Below are positions 1 through 6,060 of a DNA stretch of 10,276 nt, one piece after another (within the stretch, counting starts at the first letter, position 1; each line of letters opens with the position of its first letter). Source of the DNA: Baffinella frigidus (taxonomy: Eukaryota > Cryptophyceae > Cryptomonadales > Baffinellaceae). A program made the translations under genes and the position numbers. The notes under the pieces are model-generated. The model was given only the letters and a program-made list of their open reading frames with translations, did no database searches and was not told the origin of the DNA. The stretch is from NCBI GenBank assembly GCA_026770585.1, contig MU646640.1:93896-104171 (forward strand). Reading direction: 5' to 3'.

Positions 1-204
1 CCTCTCTCTGGCCATACCCCGAACCCCAAAGCGCACAGGCTGGTGACAACGCGCAACGTGATGCGCAGGCGGGTCGATGGTGCGACCCTTCACGCCTCTC
101 GCGCCCTCCGCGCCGCCGCTGTCCCCCTCCGCGCGCGCGTGGGGCAACGCCTCGGGCCCCGGAGAACTGGCGCGCTTCAGGTCCGACCGGGGGGCCTGAT
201 GTGA
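1..204 (+). other. GC-rich left-edge segment with an open frame, coding status unclear
   Basis: Frame 1 is open from the window edge to TGA at 202-204 and would give an Arg/Ala-rich C-terminus. Frame 3 is also open to a TGA at 207-209, so openness alone proves little in DNA this rich in G and C. The stop lies within the copy of repeat X that starts near 189, so any reading frame here would end inside a repeat. I recognise no domain. Confidence 0.15.
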
Positions 205-287
205 TCTGAAGGGAAGCATGGCCTTTCTGCAGGATAAGTTCCGGTGTCCGCCTGTGTTGGGAGCTCGAAGCAGCTAAAGGACCTAAA
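189..287 (+). repeat. Dispersed repeat X, copy 1
   Basis: This stretch resembles 8767-8866 along its whole length and 1588-1647 over its right half. Shared landmarks are TGATGTGATC near the left, TTTCTGCAG, then GTTCCGGTGTCCGCCT, TTGGGAGCTCGAAG and a right end made of CTAAAGGAC units. Here the right end carries two such units, CTAAAGGACCTAAAGGACC. The common right end and differing left ends suggest a short retroposon, but there is no visible poly(A) and no identified source RNA. Confidence 0.7.
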
Positions 288-338
288 GGACCGAGAGATT
301 GATAATTTATTGCCAAACAATCAGCGTCAGTGTCGCAC

Positions 339-650
339 ATGCTACGCATTGTGCCATTACTGTACCCCGTGTCGGCCGCTCACTCGAGCATTTTCCGGAT
401 GGATTGTAACTCCAGCTCCCACCTCAGGTCCGAGGTTTCGCGCGATGAGCTCTCGCTCTCACGGTCCGAGCTTTCGCGCGATCCGCTATCCCGCGAAGCA
501 TCCTCACTCGAATGGGCCGCCGCCTACGCAGCGTCCCTCGAGCCTGGGACGGGCCCGCCGCGGGAGCGTTCGTTTTTCAGGGGTGGGGGACCAACATGGC
601 TGTCGGGAACCCCCCGGCCTGCACGCGGAAGCTGGGCGCAGCCTCCGTGA
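339..650 (+). CDS. Candidate Ser/Arg/Glu-rich open frame, unknown function
   Basis: This frame runs from ATG at 339 to TGA at 648-650, 103 codons. The middle holds an imperfect repeat, RSEVSRDEL then RSELSRDPL, followed by an SREASSLEWAAAYAASLEPG-like stretch that is hydrophilic and probably helical. The repeat is visible in DNA as two GTCCGAGxTTTCGCGCGAT units at 430-482. I see no signal peptide, membrane segment or known domain. A 131-codon frame is also open on the opposite strand, so the coding strand is not certain. It ends just before the M element at 665. It may be one exon of a larger gene, a tandem-repeat artefact, or noncoding. Confidence 0.25.
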   Translation: MLRIVPLLYPVSAAHSSIFRMDCNSSSHLRSEVSRDELSLSRSELSRDPLSREASSLEWAAAYAASLEPGTGPPRERSFFRGGGPTWLSGTPRPARGSWAQPP

Positions 651-664
651 GGCTGGTGAGGGAG

Positions 665-787
665 TACAGGGGTACCTCTCGCTCATAAGAAACCGCCCCC
701 CCCTAGGACCCTCAAGTAGACCTGTGCCTAGGGTCCTATGGTGGTCCTGCCGGAAGGGCGGTTTCTTATGAGCGAGGTGCCCCTGTA
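665..787 (-). mobile_element. M foldback element copy 1
   Basis: Left end TACAGGGGTACCTCTCGCTCATAAGAAACCGCC and right end GGCGGTTTCTTATGAGCGAGGTGCCCCTGTA are inverted copies; the left arm has an extra TC. TA lies at both outer edges. The interior word order (CTAGGACCCT ... CCTATGGTGGTCC) is the reverse complement of most other copies, so it is called minus. No coding capacity. Confidence 0.93.
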
Positions 788-804
788 TCGCTGCGTAGTG
801 AGTA

Positions 805-996
805 GTGGTTTCATCACGTTTCGAAAGGCTTAGGGGCCTCTCGAGCATCATCGAGGTCCTTTCTGAGGGTAATAAAGAAGAAGTTCGTAAGTTGATCACT
901 TTTCAGGAGGCTACGACCTATTTACAGGAACCTCACCTCCCAAGCCGGGTCTCAGTACAGGGGCACCTCGCTCATAAGAAACCGCGCCCCCCGTAG
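805..996 (+). CDS. Short open frame between two M elements, possible exon remnant
   Basis: The frame holds a strikingly protein-like core at about 841-930, reading SSIIEVLSEGNKEEVRKLI followed by TFQEATTYLQEPH, a charged amphipathic helix pattern. There is no ATG in frame; the frame opens after a stop close to the right edge of the M element at 665-787. Its last 14 codons run into the left arm of the next M element (956) and stop there. It is therefore at best an internal exon or a gene fragment boxed in by two insertions. I do not recognise the family. Confidence 0.25.
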   Translation: MVSSRFERLRGLSSIIEVLSEGNKEEVRKLITFQEATTYLQEPHLPSRVSVQGHLAHKKPRPP

Positions 997-1079
997 GACT
1001 CTACAGCAGGACCATGCCTAGGGCCCTATGGTGGTCCTAGGGGGGGGGGGCGGTTTCTTATGAGCAAGGTACCCCTGTA
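956..1079 (-). mobile_element. M foldback element copy 2
   Basis: Ends are TACAGGGGCACCTCGCTCATAAGAAACCG and CGGTTTCTTATGAGCAAGGTACCCCTGTA. Interior orientation is minus. It contains one of the longest G runs in the family (12 G, next to the right arm), where other copies have 3-9. Confidence 0.93.
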
Positions 1080-1111
1080 CTCCTCCCGAACAGGGGGACC
1101 CCTCGTGCACC

Positions 1112-1222
1112 AGTCTTTGGTGTTTTGGTGCTTTGTATTACACTCACATCACCTCACTCCCTTACACTCACATCACCTCATTCCCACCTCACCGCAGAGG
1201 AAATGAAAACAATCCGCGTCTG
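1112..1222 (+). repeat. Dispersed repeat R, copy A (left part of duplication block 1)
   Basis: The sequence begins CTTTGGTGTTTTGGTGCTTTG and continues through TATTACACTCAC, CCCACCTCACCG and AACAATCCGCGTC. The same order appears at 6061-6142 on the minus strand and at 8749-9060 on the plus strand, where it is interrupted by two insertions. Within this copy a 24-bp unit beginning TTACACTCACATCACC is tandemly doubled (1138-1161 and 1162-1185, one mismatch). Confidence 0.8.
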
Positions 1223-1587
1223 AATTACTGATTACTGAATTTATTAAAGAGGATTTCGCCGTTCTTGCCTAACCCGTGCCGTTACCAGACTATGATCGGT
1301 CCATGTCATACCCCGCTCAGTCTGTCTCTGAGGGACGCTTCCGGGGAAACCCCCGCGAATTAGACGGCGCCAGAGTTGCATGGGCGGTGCGGGGCACTAG
1401 CCCGAGAAACCAGAGGGTGCAGCCTTGTCACTCCCTTACAAGTCCGATTCCCTTAAGATTAGATTCCCTAGCGGGACAACCCCTCGCGCATCAGGTGGAG
1501 TGGGGGTTCCAGTATCCCCCGCTCTTAACCGAGAAGACGCGCGAGGGGAACGCGCTCGCATCTGGTGTAGGGTTGGTCGCACGTTCA

Positions 1588-1647
1588 GGCAGAACCAGTT
1601 CCGGTGTCCGCCTATGTTGGGAGCTCGAAGAACCTAAAGGACCTAAC
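1588..1647 (+). mobile_element. Dispersed repeat X, copy 2 (60-bp insertion, 5' truncated)
   Basis: Block 2 joins TCGCACGCTCAGG directly to GAAGAATTCTTG (9474-9498), whereas block 1 has exactly 60 extra bases at the same junction. Those 60 bases are the right part of repeat X, from about AGAACCAGTTCCGG to CTAAAGGACCTAA. The insertion adds a TAA at 1644-1646 in the plus frame that continues at 1725. Because 60 is divisible by three, it leaves the minus-strand frame open. No target duplication is evident. Confidence 0.75.
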
Positions 1648-1991
1648 GGGAAGAAGTCTTGCGTGAGCGCGGAGGGCGAAGGCGGCTGCCTCGCGATCCG
1701 CTGCGGGGAGCCGCGCCACACACCATGCGCATTGTGCGGGGGCTCCGATGGGAGTAGAAGGGCAGAGGTGGCGCCGCGCTGCATCCTTCGTTGGTGCATG
1801 GAGGCATCGTTGGTGCCGTGCGGCGACGCGGGCCTTGTCGCCGGCTCGCCGATGCTGATCGTCTTGGGACCCCTGTCGCGAAAAAGAGAGTCCCCGTCGG
1901 CATGGTCCTGGTCGCGCGGCGCGCGCAAGCCAAGGATCTCTCGCAGGTGCCCCAGCGGGTCGAGCTGCTTCCGGAGCTGGTCGCCGCGGGA

Positions 1992-2282
1992 CTCGGGAAG
2001 GGGATGGTGTGCGACGAGCTCGCGGGAGTGGGACGACGAGCTGTACGACGATTCGCCGTGGAAGGTCCTGTAGGGGTGCTTCCCTGCCTTCTTGTCGGTG
2101 TGGTGGTGATGGCGCGCTCCCACGGAATGCACGGGAAGAGGACGATGTCGGTGCTCGGGAAGGGGGAAATGTGCGACGAGCTCGTGGGAGTCGCACGACG
2201 CACTGTACGTCGGAACGCGGTGGAGGGCCCTGTAGGGGGGTTTCACTGCCTTCTTGTCGGACTGGGTGTGATAGCGCGTTCT
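1992..2282 (+). repeat. 162-bp direct tandem repeat inside the disrupted frame
   Basis: Unit 1 covers 1992-2153 and unit 2 begins at 2154 and is recognisable to 2282, a period of 162 bp (54 codons). Across the 43 aligned codons I count 26 base differences: 6 at codon position 1, 7 at position 2 and 13 at position 3. Ten of the position-3 changes are synonymous in the plus frame. The minus frame that shares the same wobble base gets similar support. Confidence 0.85.
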
Positions 2283-2428
2283 GTGCTGCCCCTGGTTGGG
2301 ACTTTCCGGTCTCCGCGCGGGCGGGGCCTGCGCATGCACTTCTGTCATCTCGGCAGAAGCTGCTCGCTGTCTGATTCCCTGCGAGAGGCGTTCCTGAAGA
2401 GGGGAATTCTTGTACTAGAATACCCTGA

Positions 2429-2440
2429 GGTACCGGTACC
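2429..2440. repeat. 12-bp perfect palindrome GGTACCGGTACC
   Basis: It is a perfect self-complementary word near the end of the disrupted frame. It is followed by a doubled GATCTCTTTAC (2449-2459 and 2464-2474). No regulator is implied. Confidence 0.6.
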
Positions 2441-2465
2441 TGACCCCGGATCTCTTTACCCATGA

Positions 2466-2826
2466 TCTCTTTACGTGACTTCGTGCGTGAGATCACAAGA
2501 ATCTCCAAGGGGATCATGGAATCTCGTGATCCTCATAAGTCAGTCACAAAGTCACGTTGCGTCGAACGTGATACCCACGGACTGTAGAAGGACTTGGAAA
2601 GTTCTTGAATAAGGCAGGCGTCTGTCATTTGTGTCCCCCCGTTGTCACGGAACGTGAACAGATTTGAACAGATTCAAATTGCAGGGGGAAAATGGGGGTC
2701 GTCGTCACGACAGCGTCGGTGTCAAGGGACGCATGACAAGAATCTTCGCACGTACTGATACGTACGAGCCTCATAGCATACAAAGCTTCGTAAAGAAACG
2801 AAGGGAGGACGAGACTCTGACTGTCC
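2466..2826. other. Stretch with no recognised gene
   Basis: Base composition is more balanced than in the GC-rich block before it. I see repeated GTGA/TCAC words (for example CGTGAGATCAC and CTCGTGATCC) and AACAGATTTGAACAGATTC, a short direct repeat at 2657-2675. Open frames crossing it on both strands show no domain and start without clear context. Confidence 0.4.
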
Positions 2827-3025
2827 GACTTCAAAAAGGGCCCCAGGCCAGAGCCGTGCTCTTCTTCATGCGCTTTGCGCATGAACCTCTTCGGGGGATC
2901 CACGAGGGGGGTGAGTGCTCCTCGAAGGTTCTAGAGGGTCGCCCACTGCGCCAGCAGTGGCCCAGCACGTCGTTTGTGGACAAGAGCAAATTGCGTTTGA
3001 GGCTTTCTATTCTGAGGATAAAAGT

Positions 3026-3101
3026 GTACGAGCTCGTACGAAGCTTCGTAGTAAAACCACCCATATCTCCCATTGTGTCTCTTTTGGTGTGGTTTTACTA
3101 C
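3026..3101. repeat. Clustered palindromes (GTACGAGCTCGTAC and GTAGTAAAACCAC pair)
   Basis: GTACGAGCTCGTAC at 3026-3039 is a perfect 14-bp palindrome. GTAGTAAAACCAC at 3048-3060 pairs perfectly with GTGGTTTTACTAC at 3089-3101 across a 28-base loop. Between them lies AAGCTTCGTA, also seen at 2784-2793 in CAAAGCTTCGTAAAG. Confidence 0.65.
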
Positions 3102-3235
3102 ATGTGGCCATTTTTACCGAAAACCGCACCTTACCCAGTCCATCTACCTCTGTAGAAGGACTGAGTTTACAACCCACAAGTGTTGAGGTCAAGAGGACCC
3201 CGCGCCCGGAGGGGGAAGTCCCCGCCATTGGAGCC

Positions 3236-3256
3236 ATTGACGTATAATACGTCAAT
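3236..3256. repeat. 21-bp palindrome with TATAAT-like centre
   Basis: ATTGACGTAT-A-ATACGTCAAT has two perfect 10-base arms around a single base. The arms contain TGACGT/ACGTCA, a typical eukaryotic bZIP (CRE-like) half-site pair, but no gene start is close by, so a regulatory role is speculative. Confidence 0.6.
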
Positions 3257-3466
3257 CAACACGTCCTCTCGGAGACATGATGAAGGGGGGCCACCGCGAT
3301 CTCGCACCGGTCGTGCAGGTAAAACAATAATAAACGGGACAAGACCAGGCGCGTTGGTCTCATATGAAGAAGAGCACGGCTCTGGCCTGGGGGCCCTTTT
3401 GAAGTCAGAGGCAAGCCACATAGTGAATTTCGTGTCACGCGGGAAGCCTGCCGGCTGGGCTCGCTC

Positions 3467-3593
3467 CGCCCAAAAATCTCAACACCACCCCCAAACCCCC
3501 TGCGGCTGGCTCGGCGAAGAATCGCCTGCCCGGCGATTCTTCGCCTCGCTTGCGCCGCAGGGGGTTTGGGGGTGGTGTTGAGATTTTCGGGCG
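3467..3593. repeat. Nearly perfect 127-bp GC-rich foldback
   Basis: Outer arms 3467-3506 and 3554-3593 are 40 bases each and differ at one pair (CAAAAATCTC against CGAAAATCTC). Inside them a second perfect pair, GGCGAAGAATCGCC (3513-3526) and GGCGATTCTTCGCC (3532-3545), closes on a 5-base loop TGCCC. Only about 14 bases between the two stems are unpaired. This is far beyond chance and could be a small transposon, a recent inverted duplication or a structured RNA. The same peptide appears at the end of open frames on both strands simply because the DNA is self-complementary. Confidence 0.85.
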
Positions 3594-3620
3594 TCGCCCT
3601 TAAAGTTTAGGCCTCCGGCG

Positions 3621-3642
3621 GCCCCTGCGGGGGGCTTTTTTT
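3621..3642 (+). terminator. GC hairpin followed by seven T, terminator-like
   Basis: GCCCC (3621-3625) pairs with GGGGC (3631-3635), followed directly by TTTTTTT (3636-3642). The shape equals a bacterial or plastid intrinsic terminator or an RNA polymerase III T-run stop. No gene upstream is identified on this strand, so the function is open. Confidence 0.3.
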
Positions 3643-4142
3643 GTCGAAAATGGTGGACGCGACAGCCTGTAGGACATGGTATCACGGAAATCTCCGTCTG
3701 CCCGTTCCAACGTTTGAACTTGGACCTGACCGTTCGAAAACGTCTGGTTCCGGTCAAGAAATGGATCACGACTCTCGTGGAAGGTCCTTTCCAACTCAGA
3801 AACGACCGGAAATCCGGTCGAGTGGACTTTTCTGGTACAAAACCAGGACGTGACCCGGTACAAAACCGGATGCGCGCGCGCCTGCGACACAGGACCGCGA
3901 AGACACACTCCGAAATTCATATTCACGCATTTCGGTTACGTTTAGATGGACTTTTTAGGTACAAACTCAACGGAAGGATAGACTTGGCCTGCGAAACCAC
4001 AGAAATTTATGCTGACGCCCGTGCAGTTGCCTAGAAGGCCCTAAAGGGCCCCATGACCTTCTTAGCTTGCACCAAACGTGGCCAGGTGACTGTTCTATTT
4101 TGGGGTCGTGACCCTTCGCAATTTTTCCTTTTGTCAGCACAT
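3643..4142. other. Stretch with short direct repeats, no recognised gene
   Basis: GTGGACTTTTCTGGTACAAAACC (3821-3843) is echoed by ATGGACTTTTTAGGTACAAACTC (3945-3967), and GGTACAAAACC occurs again at 3858. A hairpin AGAAGGCCCT...GGCCCC..CCTTCT spans about 4033-4063. Open frames up to about 106 codons cross this interval without a recognisable domain. Confidence 0.4.
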
Positions 4143-4340
4143 GACATCTGGTGCATTGTAGGGGTCATCATGGTGGGCCGTTACCCTATCTGGTGCATTG
4201 TAGGGGACATCTGGTGCATTGTAGGGGTCATCATGTCATCTGGTGCATTGTAGGGGTCATGATGGTGGGCCGTTACCCTATCTGGTGCATTGTAGGGGTC
4301 ATGATGGTGGGCCGTTACCCTATCTGGTGCATTGTAGGGG
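4143..4340 (+). repeat. Minisatellite: 42-bp units with a shared 19-bp core
   Basis: The core ATCTGGTGCATTGTAGGGG occurs six times, starting at 4146, 4188, 4209, 4238, 4280 and 4322, so the steps are 42, 21, 29, 42 and 42. The full 42-bp unit adds TCATSATGGTGGGCCGTTACCCT between cores. The 21-bp and 29-bp steps are units that lost internal sequence. Copies are nearly identical, implying recent expansion. Confidence 0.92.
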
Positions 4341-4436
4341 ATCACGTGCGCCGATTCTCATAGACGGCTCCAGTTGTGAATGAAATAATGGTCCAAAAAC
4401 GTGGCCCTACCCAGGACGTGAAGAATTCTAAAAGGA

Positions 4437-4468
4437 TTGTACAGGGAGTCTATAATAGCCCTGTACAA
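4437..4468. repeat. Perfect 10-bp inverted repeat with M-like end words
   Basis: TTGTACAGGG (4437-4446) and CCCTGTACAA (4459-4468) flank a 12-base loop AGTCTATAATAG. The words TACAGGG and CCCTGTA match the ends of M elements. It may be an internal-deletion remnant or coincidence. Confidence 0.6.
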
Positions 4469-4582
4469 GTCTTAAAACCCTGGGCCTTTAAAAGCTAAGG
4501 GACTTCCCCCTCCGGGTGCGGTAGGGGACAGATTGTTTTTGAAACGTGTTCGCGACCCTAGACACATCGAAATATGGCTCCC

Positions 4583-4630
4583 GAACGTTCTAGAATGTTC
4601 TAGATCCGAGGAATCATTTCCAGAATGTTC
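4583..4630. promoter_or_regulatory. Heat-shock-element-like array upstream of the RWP-RK gene
   Basis: GAAcgTTCtaGAAtgTTC at 4583-4600 is four perfect alternating 5-bp units, the eukaryotic heat shock factor binding pattern. Another pair, GAAtgTTC, lies at 4623-4630, and 4601-4622 holds decayed units (GAtccGAg, TTtcc). The array ends 228 bp before the ATG at 4859. Binding in this organism is an inference. Confidence 0.45.
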
Positions 4631-4858
4631 TACCATGTAACTTTACTACACGAAAGGTCGTTAAGGTTGGTAGGTTCTTATCCCTGTGTTTTTGAGGGTG
4701 TGTCCAACACCCTTTTGAGCGTCCCTGGATTGATCGTAGTGAAAAAAAGCATGCAAATCCAAAGGATCCAGCATCCGCCTATGTTTCAAAGATCTTTGGA
4801 CACCTCCCGCACGAGGAACACCCCCCCGCCCTTCCCCTAAGCTGCACGCGACGCGAGC

Positions 4859-5629
4859 ATGCCCCCCAGCATGGTGTACCAGAAGACCTCGCGCCACATC
4901 GACGGCCATGTCTGCGTCTACCGCGACGACCTCCAGCAGATGTTCCACCTCCCGCTCGCGGAGGCCGCGTGCCAGATCGGCTTGTGCGAGGTGACAACCC
5001 TCCTCGCAAGCGTCACTAGCAATGATGGACGCGGATCATGCGGTTGCAGTCGCAGGGAGATGACGGGGCACTTCGACACCCGACGGTCTTTCCTGTCGTT
5101 GAACTCCTGCACGTGGCGCATCTTGTCGAGTGCGATCCTGTAAATGCTCGAATGTGATCACATCATGTAGATCCGGTGGAAGTTGCAGAACCTCAACCCT
5201 CAAACCCTCAACCCACAGACCACTTTCAAGAAGGTCTGCAGGCGCCTCGGCCTGGAGCAGTGGCCGTTCCACAAGGGCGCCAAACGCCGCTCCGAAAACC
5301 AGGGCACGCAGAGAGTCAAGGCGGGCTTCGTGGCGCCTGTGCCATCCTCGGAGGTGGCGCACAACCTTGCCCCACCTTCCTGGAGCTTTCTCCACCCTGC
5401 GCCACCCTTCCTCAGCCCATCCTCCACCTTCCCTCACCTTCCTCCACCCACCTACGCCCTTCCTCCCGCCTTCCTCCACCTTCCTCCGCCTTCCTCCCTC
5501 CTTCAATCTTCCTCCAACTTCCCGGGGGGGGGTTGGGCCGACGCAGTAATGGACTACCTCGATGAGTGTGAGGCGGGGGGGCTCTCCGGTTTCCTCTCCC
5601 TTCTCGAAAACGAGGGCGAGGGCGCCTGA
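4859..5629 (+). CDS. RWP-RK domain transcription factor, two exons
   Basis: RWP-RK proteins are nuclear DNA-binding regulators, known in plants and algae for nitrogen responses and germ cell or mating functions. Exon 1 (4859-4990, 44 codons) contains DLQQMFHLPLAEAACQIGLC, the first half of the domain. Its reading continues only if 4991-5218 is removed as a GT-AG intron, giving a phase-0 join (GAG|ACC). Exon 2 (5219-5629) then supplies TTFKKVCRRLGLEQWPFHK, the recognition half. The joined protein is 180 residues with the domain at about 24-68. The signature is unusual: QWPFHK where the family has RWPxRK, so Arg1 and the Arg of RK are replaced. A Pro/Ser/Leu-rich stretch follows (about 86-145), then an acidic tail WADAVMDYLDECEAGG. 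A TAA lies six codons before the ATG, but CTTCCCCTAAG at 4831-4841 is a good splice acceptor, so exon 1 may be internal and the true start further upstream. No NIN-like N-terminal or PB1 region is visible. Confidence 0.75.
4991..5218 (+). other. Predicted GT-AG intron in the RWP-RK gene
   Basis: The intron starts GTGACA after GAG and ends CCCTCAACCCACAG before ACC. Its removal restores the RWP-RK core without shifting the frame; retention gives a stop (TAA at 5141-5143) and breaks the domain. The end is a degenerate CCCTCAA repeat (5197-5214), close to the telomere-type unit CCCTAAA. A minus-strand frame (5121 to 4918, 67 codons, with DKMRHVQEFNDRKDRRVSK-like sequence reaching upstream) is open across much of it and is unexplained. 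Confidence 0.7.
5389..5525 (+). repeat. Pyrimidine-only-biased tract with CTTCCTCCACC units
   Basis: The plus strand is almost entirely C and T, built from degenerate CTTCCTCC(A/G)CC units, and ends next to a run of nine G. It lies within exon 2 and keeps the frame open as Pro/Ser/Leu/Phe/His. It could equally be an intron polypyrimidine tract, but no alternative acceptor I tried restores an open frame to the acidic tail. Confidence 0.8.
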
Positions 5630-5780
5630 CCCGCGGCAACTGTACTCGTGTGAAAGGACTCGCCTCTGTGGAATGTGTAAATATTTTCTGCCTGCTTCGT
5701 GGCTCACACACGCTCGCTTCTGTCGCTCGCCCTCGTTCTCAGCTAGGCTCGCCAGCCTCCAGCCACTGAAGGCTTCCGGC

Positions 5781-6021
5781 TACAGGAGTACCTCAATCAT
5801 AAGAAACTACCCCCCCCCTAGGACCACCATAGGGCCCTGGGCAAAGGCCTACAGGGGTACCTCGCTCATACGAAACAGCCCCCTAGGACCCTACAGTAGG
5901 ACCATGCCTAGGGCCCTATGGTGATCGTAGGGGGGTGGGCGTTTCTTATGAGCGAGGTACCTCTGTACCTGAGGCTCCTAGCTAGGACAAGGCGTTTTCT
6001 TATGAGCGAGGTACCCCTGTA
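5781..6021 (+). mobile_element. M foldback element copy 3a, host of a nested copy
   Basis: The left half (5781-5849) has TACAGGAGTACCTCAATCATAAGAAAC and the interior GGACCACCATAGGGCCCTGGGCA in plus orientation. A right arm GTTTTCTTATGAGCGAGGTACCCCTGTA ends at 6021. Removing the inner element and one TA leaves about 125 bp, the normal family length. An alternative is tandem duplication of a right arm plus flank, because AGGCTCCTAGCTAGG (5971-5985) is nearly repeated after 6021. Confidence 0.7.
5850..5967 (-). mobile_element. M foldback element copy 3b, nested in 3a
   Basis: A complete element, TACAGGGGTACCTCGCTCATACGAAAC to GTTTCTTATGAGCGAGGTACCTCTGTA, interior orientation minus. It sits at GGCC-TA in the middle of copy 3a, where other copies read GGCCTACTGTAGGGTCCTAG, consistent with insertion into a TA. 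Confidence 0.85.
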
Positions 6022-6060
6022 GGCTCCCAGCTAGGGCGCCTGCACCGCGGTAGGGGAGCG

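Larger units (their letters stand above)
1112..1977 (+). repeat. Segmental duplication, block 1
   Basis: This block is collinear with block 2 (8749-10276), with gaps. Matched landmarks in order: the TTTGGTGCTTT/TATTACAC repeat, CCGGGGAAACC.CGCG, GGGGCACTAGCCCGAGAA.CCAGAGGGTGCAGCC, GAGAAGACG.GCGAGGGGAACGCG, CATCTGGTGTAGGGTT, TCGCACG.TCAGG, CGAAGGCGGCTGCC, GCGCCACACA.CATGCG, and a final 112 bp with only one mismatch. Block 1 carries extra DNA around 1224-1334 and a 60-bp copy of X. Block 2 carries M, X and telomere-type insertions. Confidence 0.85.
1725..2465 (+). pseudogene. Disrupted open frame of unknown function, paralogue of the frame at 9874
   Basis: From ATG at 1725 the frame reads MRIVRGLRWE and meets TAG at 1755-1757, where the block 2 paralogue has CAG (Gln). 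Beyond the TAG it is open to the stop at 2463-2465 (235 codons), with an internal ATG at 1791. Shared with the paralogue are IVGAV, RRGP, RRLA and a segment from GTPVA through VPVGMVLVARRAQAKDLSQ to VELLPE. Next comes a doubled 54-residue unit (LGKGMVCDELAGVGRR..., LGKGEMCDELVGVARR...). Codons are rich in G at position 1, and differences between the two units favour position 3, both consistent with plus-strand coding. I recognise no family; the chance likeness of GTPVAIKRV in the paralogue to a kinase VAIK motif is not backed by other kinase motifs. It could instead be noncoding GC-rich repeat DNA. Confidence 0.35.
2827..3406. repeat. 580-bp region bounded by 43-bp inverted repeats
   Basis: GACTTCAAAAAGGGCCCCAGGCCAGAGCCGTGCTCTTCTTCAT at 2827-2869 is matched, inverted, by 3364-3406 with only small differences around the G/C run. 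The interior has no recognisable protein. Small hairpins lie inside it: ATGCGC-TTT-GCGCAT at 2868-2882, CCACTG...CAGTGG at 2943-2960, and the pairs listed separately. It could be a nonautonomous element with terminal inverted repeats or two facing copies of a short repeat. No clear target duplication flanks it. Confidence 0.5.

Noticed and set aside
333-356. A third copy of the frame at 1725/9874, from CGCACATGCTACGCATTGTGC
   Set aside because: Similarity covers only about 25 bases and the flanks do not align, so chance cannot be excluded.
1491-2517. Long minus-strand open frames (285 and 301 codons) over block 1
   Set aside because: All three minus frames and two plus frames are open here because the DNA is GC-rich. 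The 285-codon frame has its wobble base where the tandem units differ least, and the products are Pro/Arg/Ser-rich as expected for antisense of GC-rich sequence.
4143-4340. CRISPR-like array
   Set aside because: Spacers are not unique; the intervening sequence is itself part of the repeated 42-bp unit, and the setting is eukaryotic.
5562-5924. Open frames with peptides such as YRGTSLIRN or GHLAHKK across several loci
   Set aside because: These are translations of M element arms in different frames, not a protein family.
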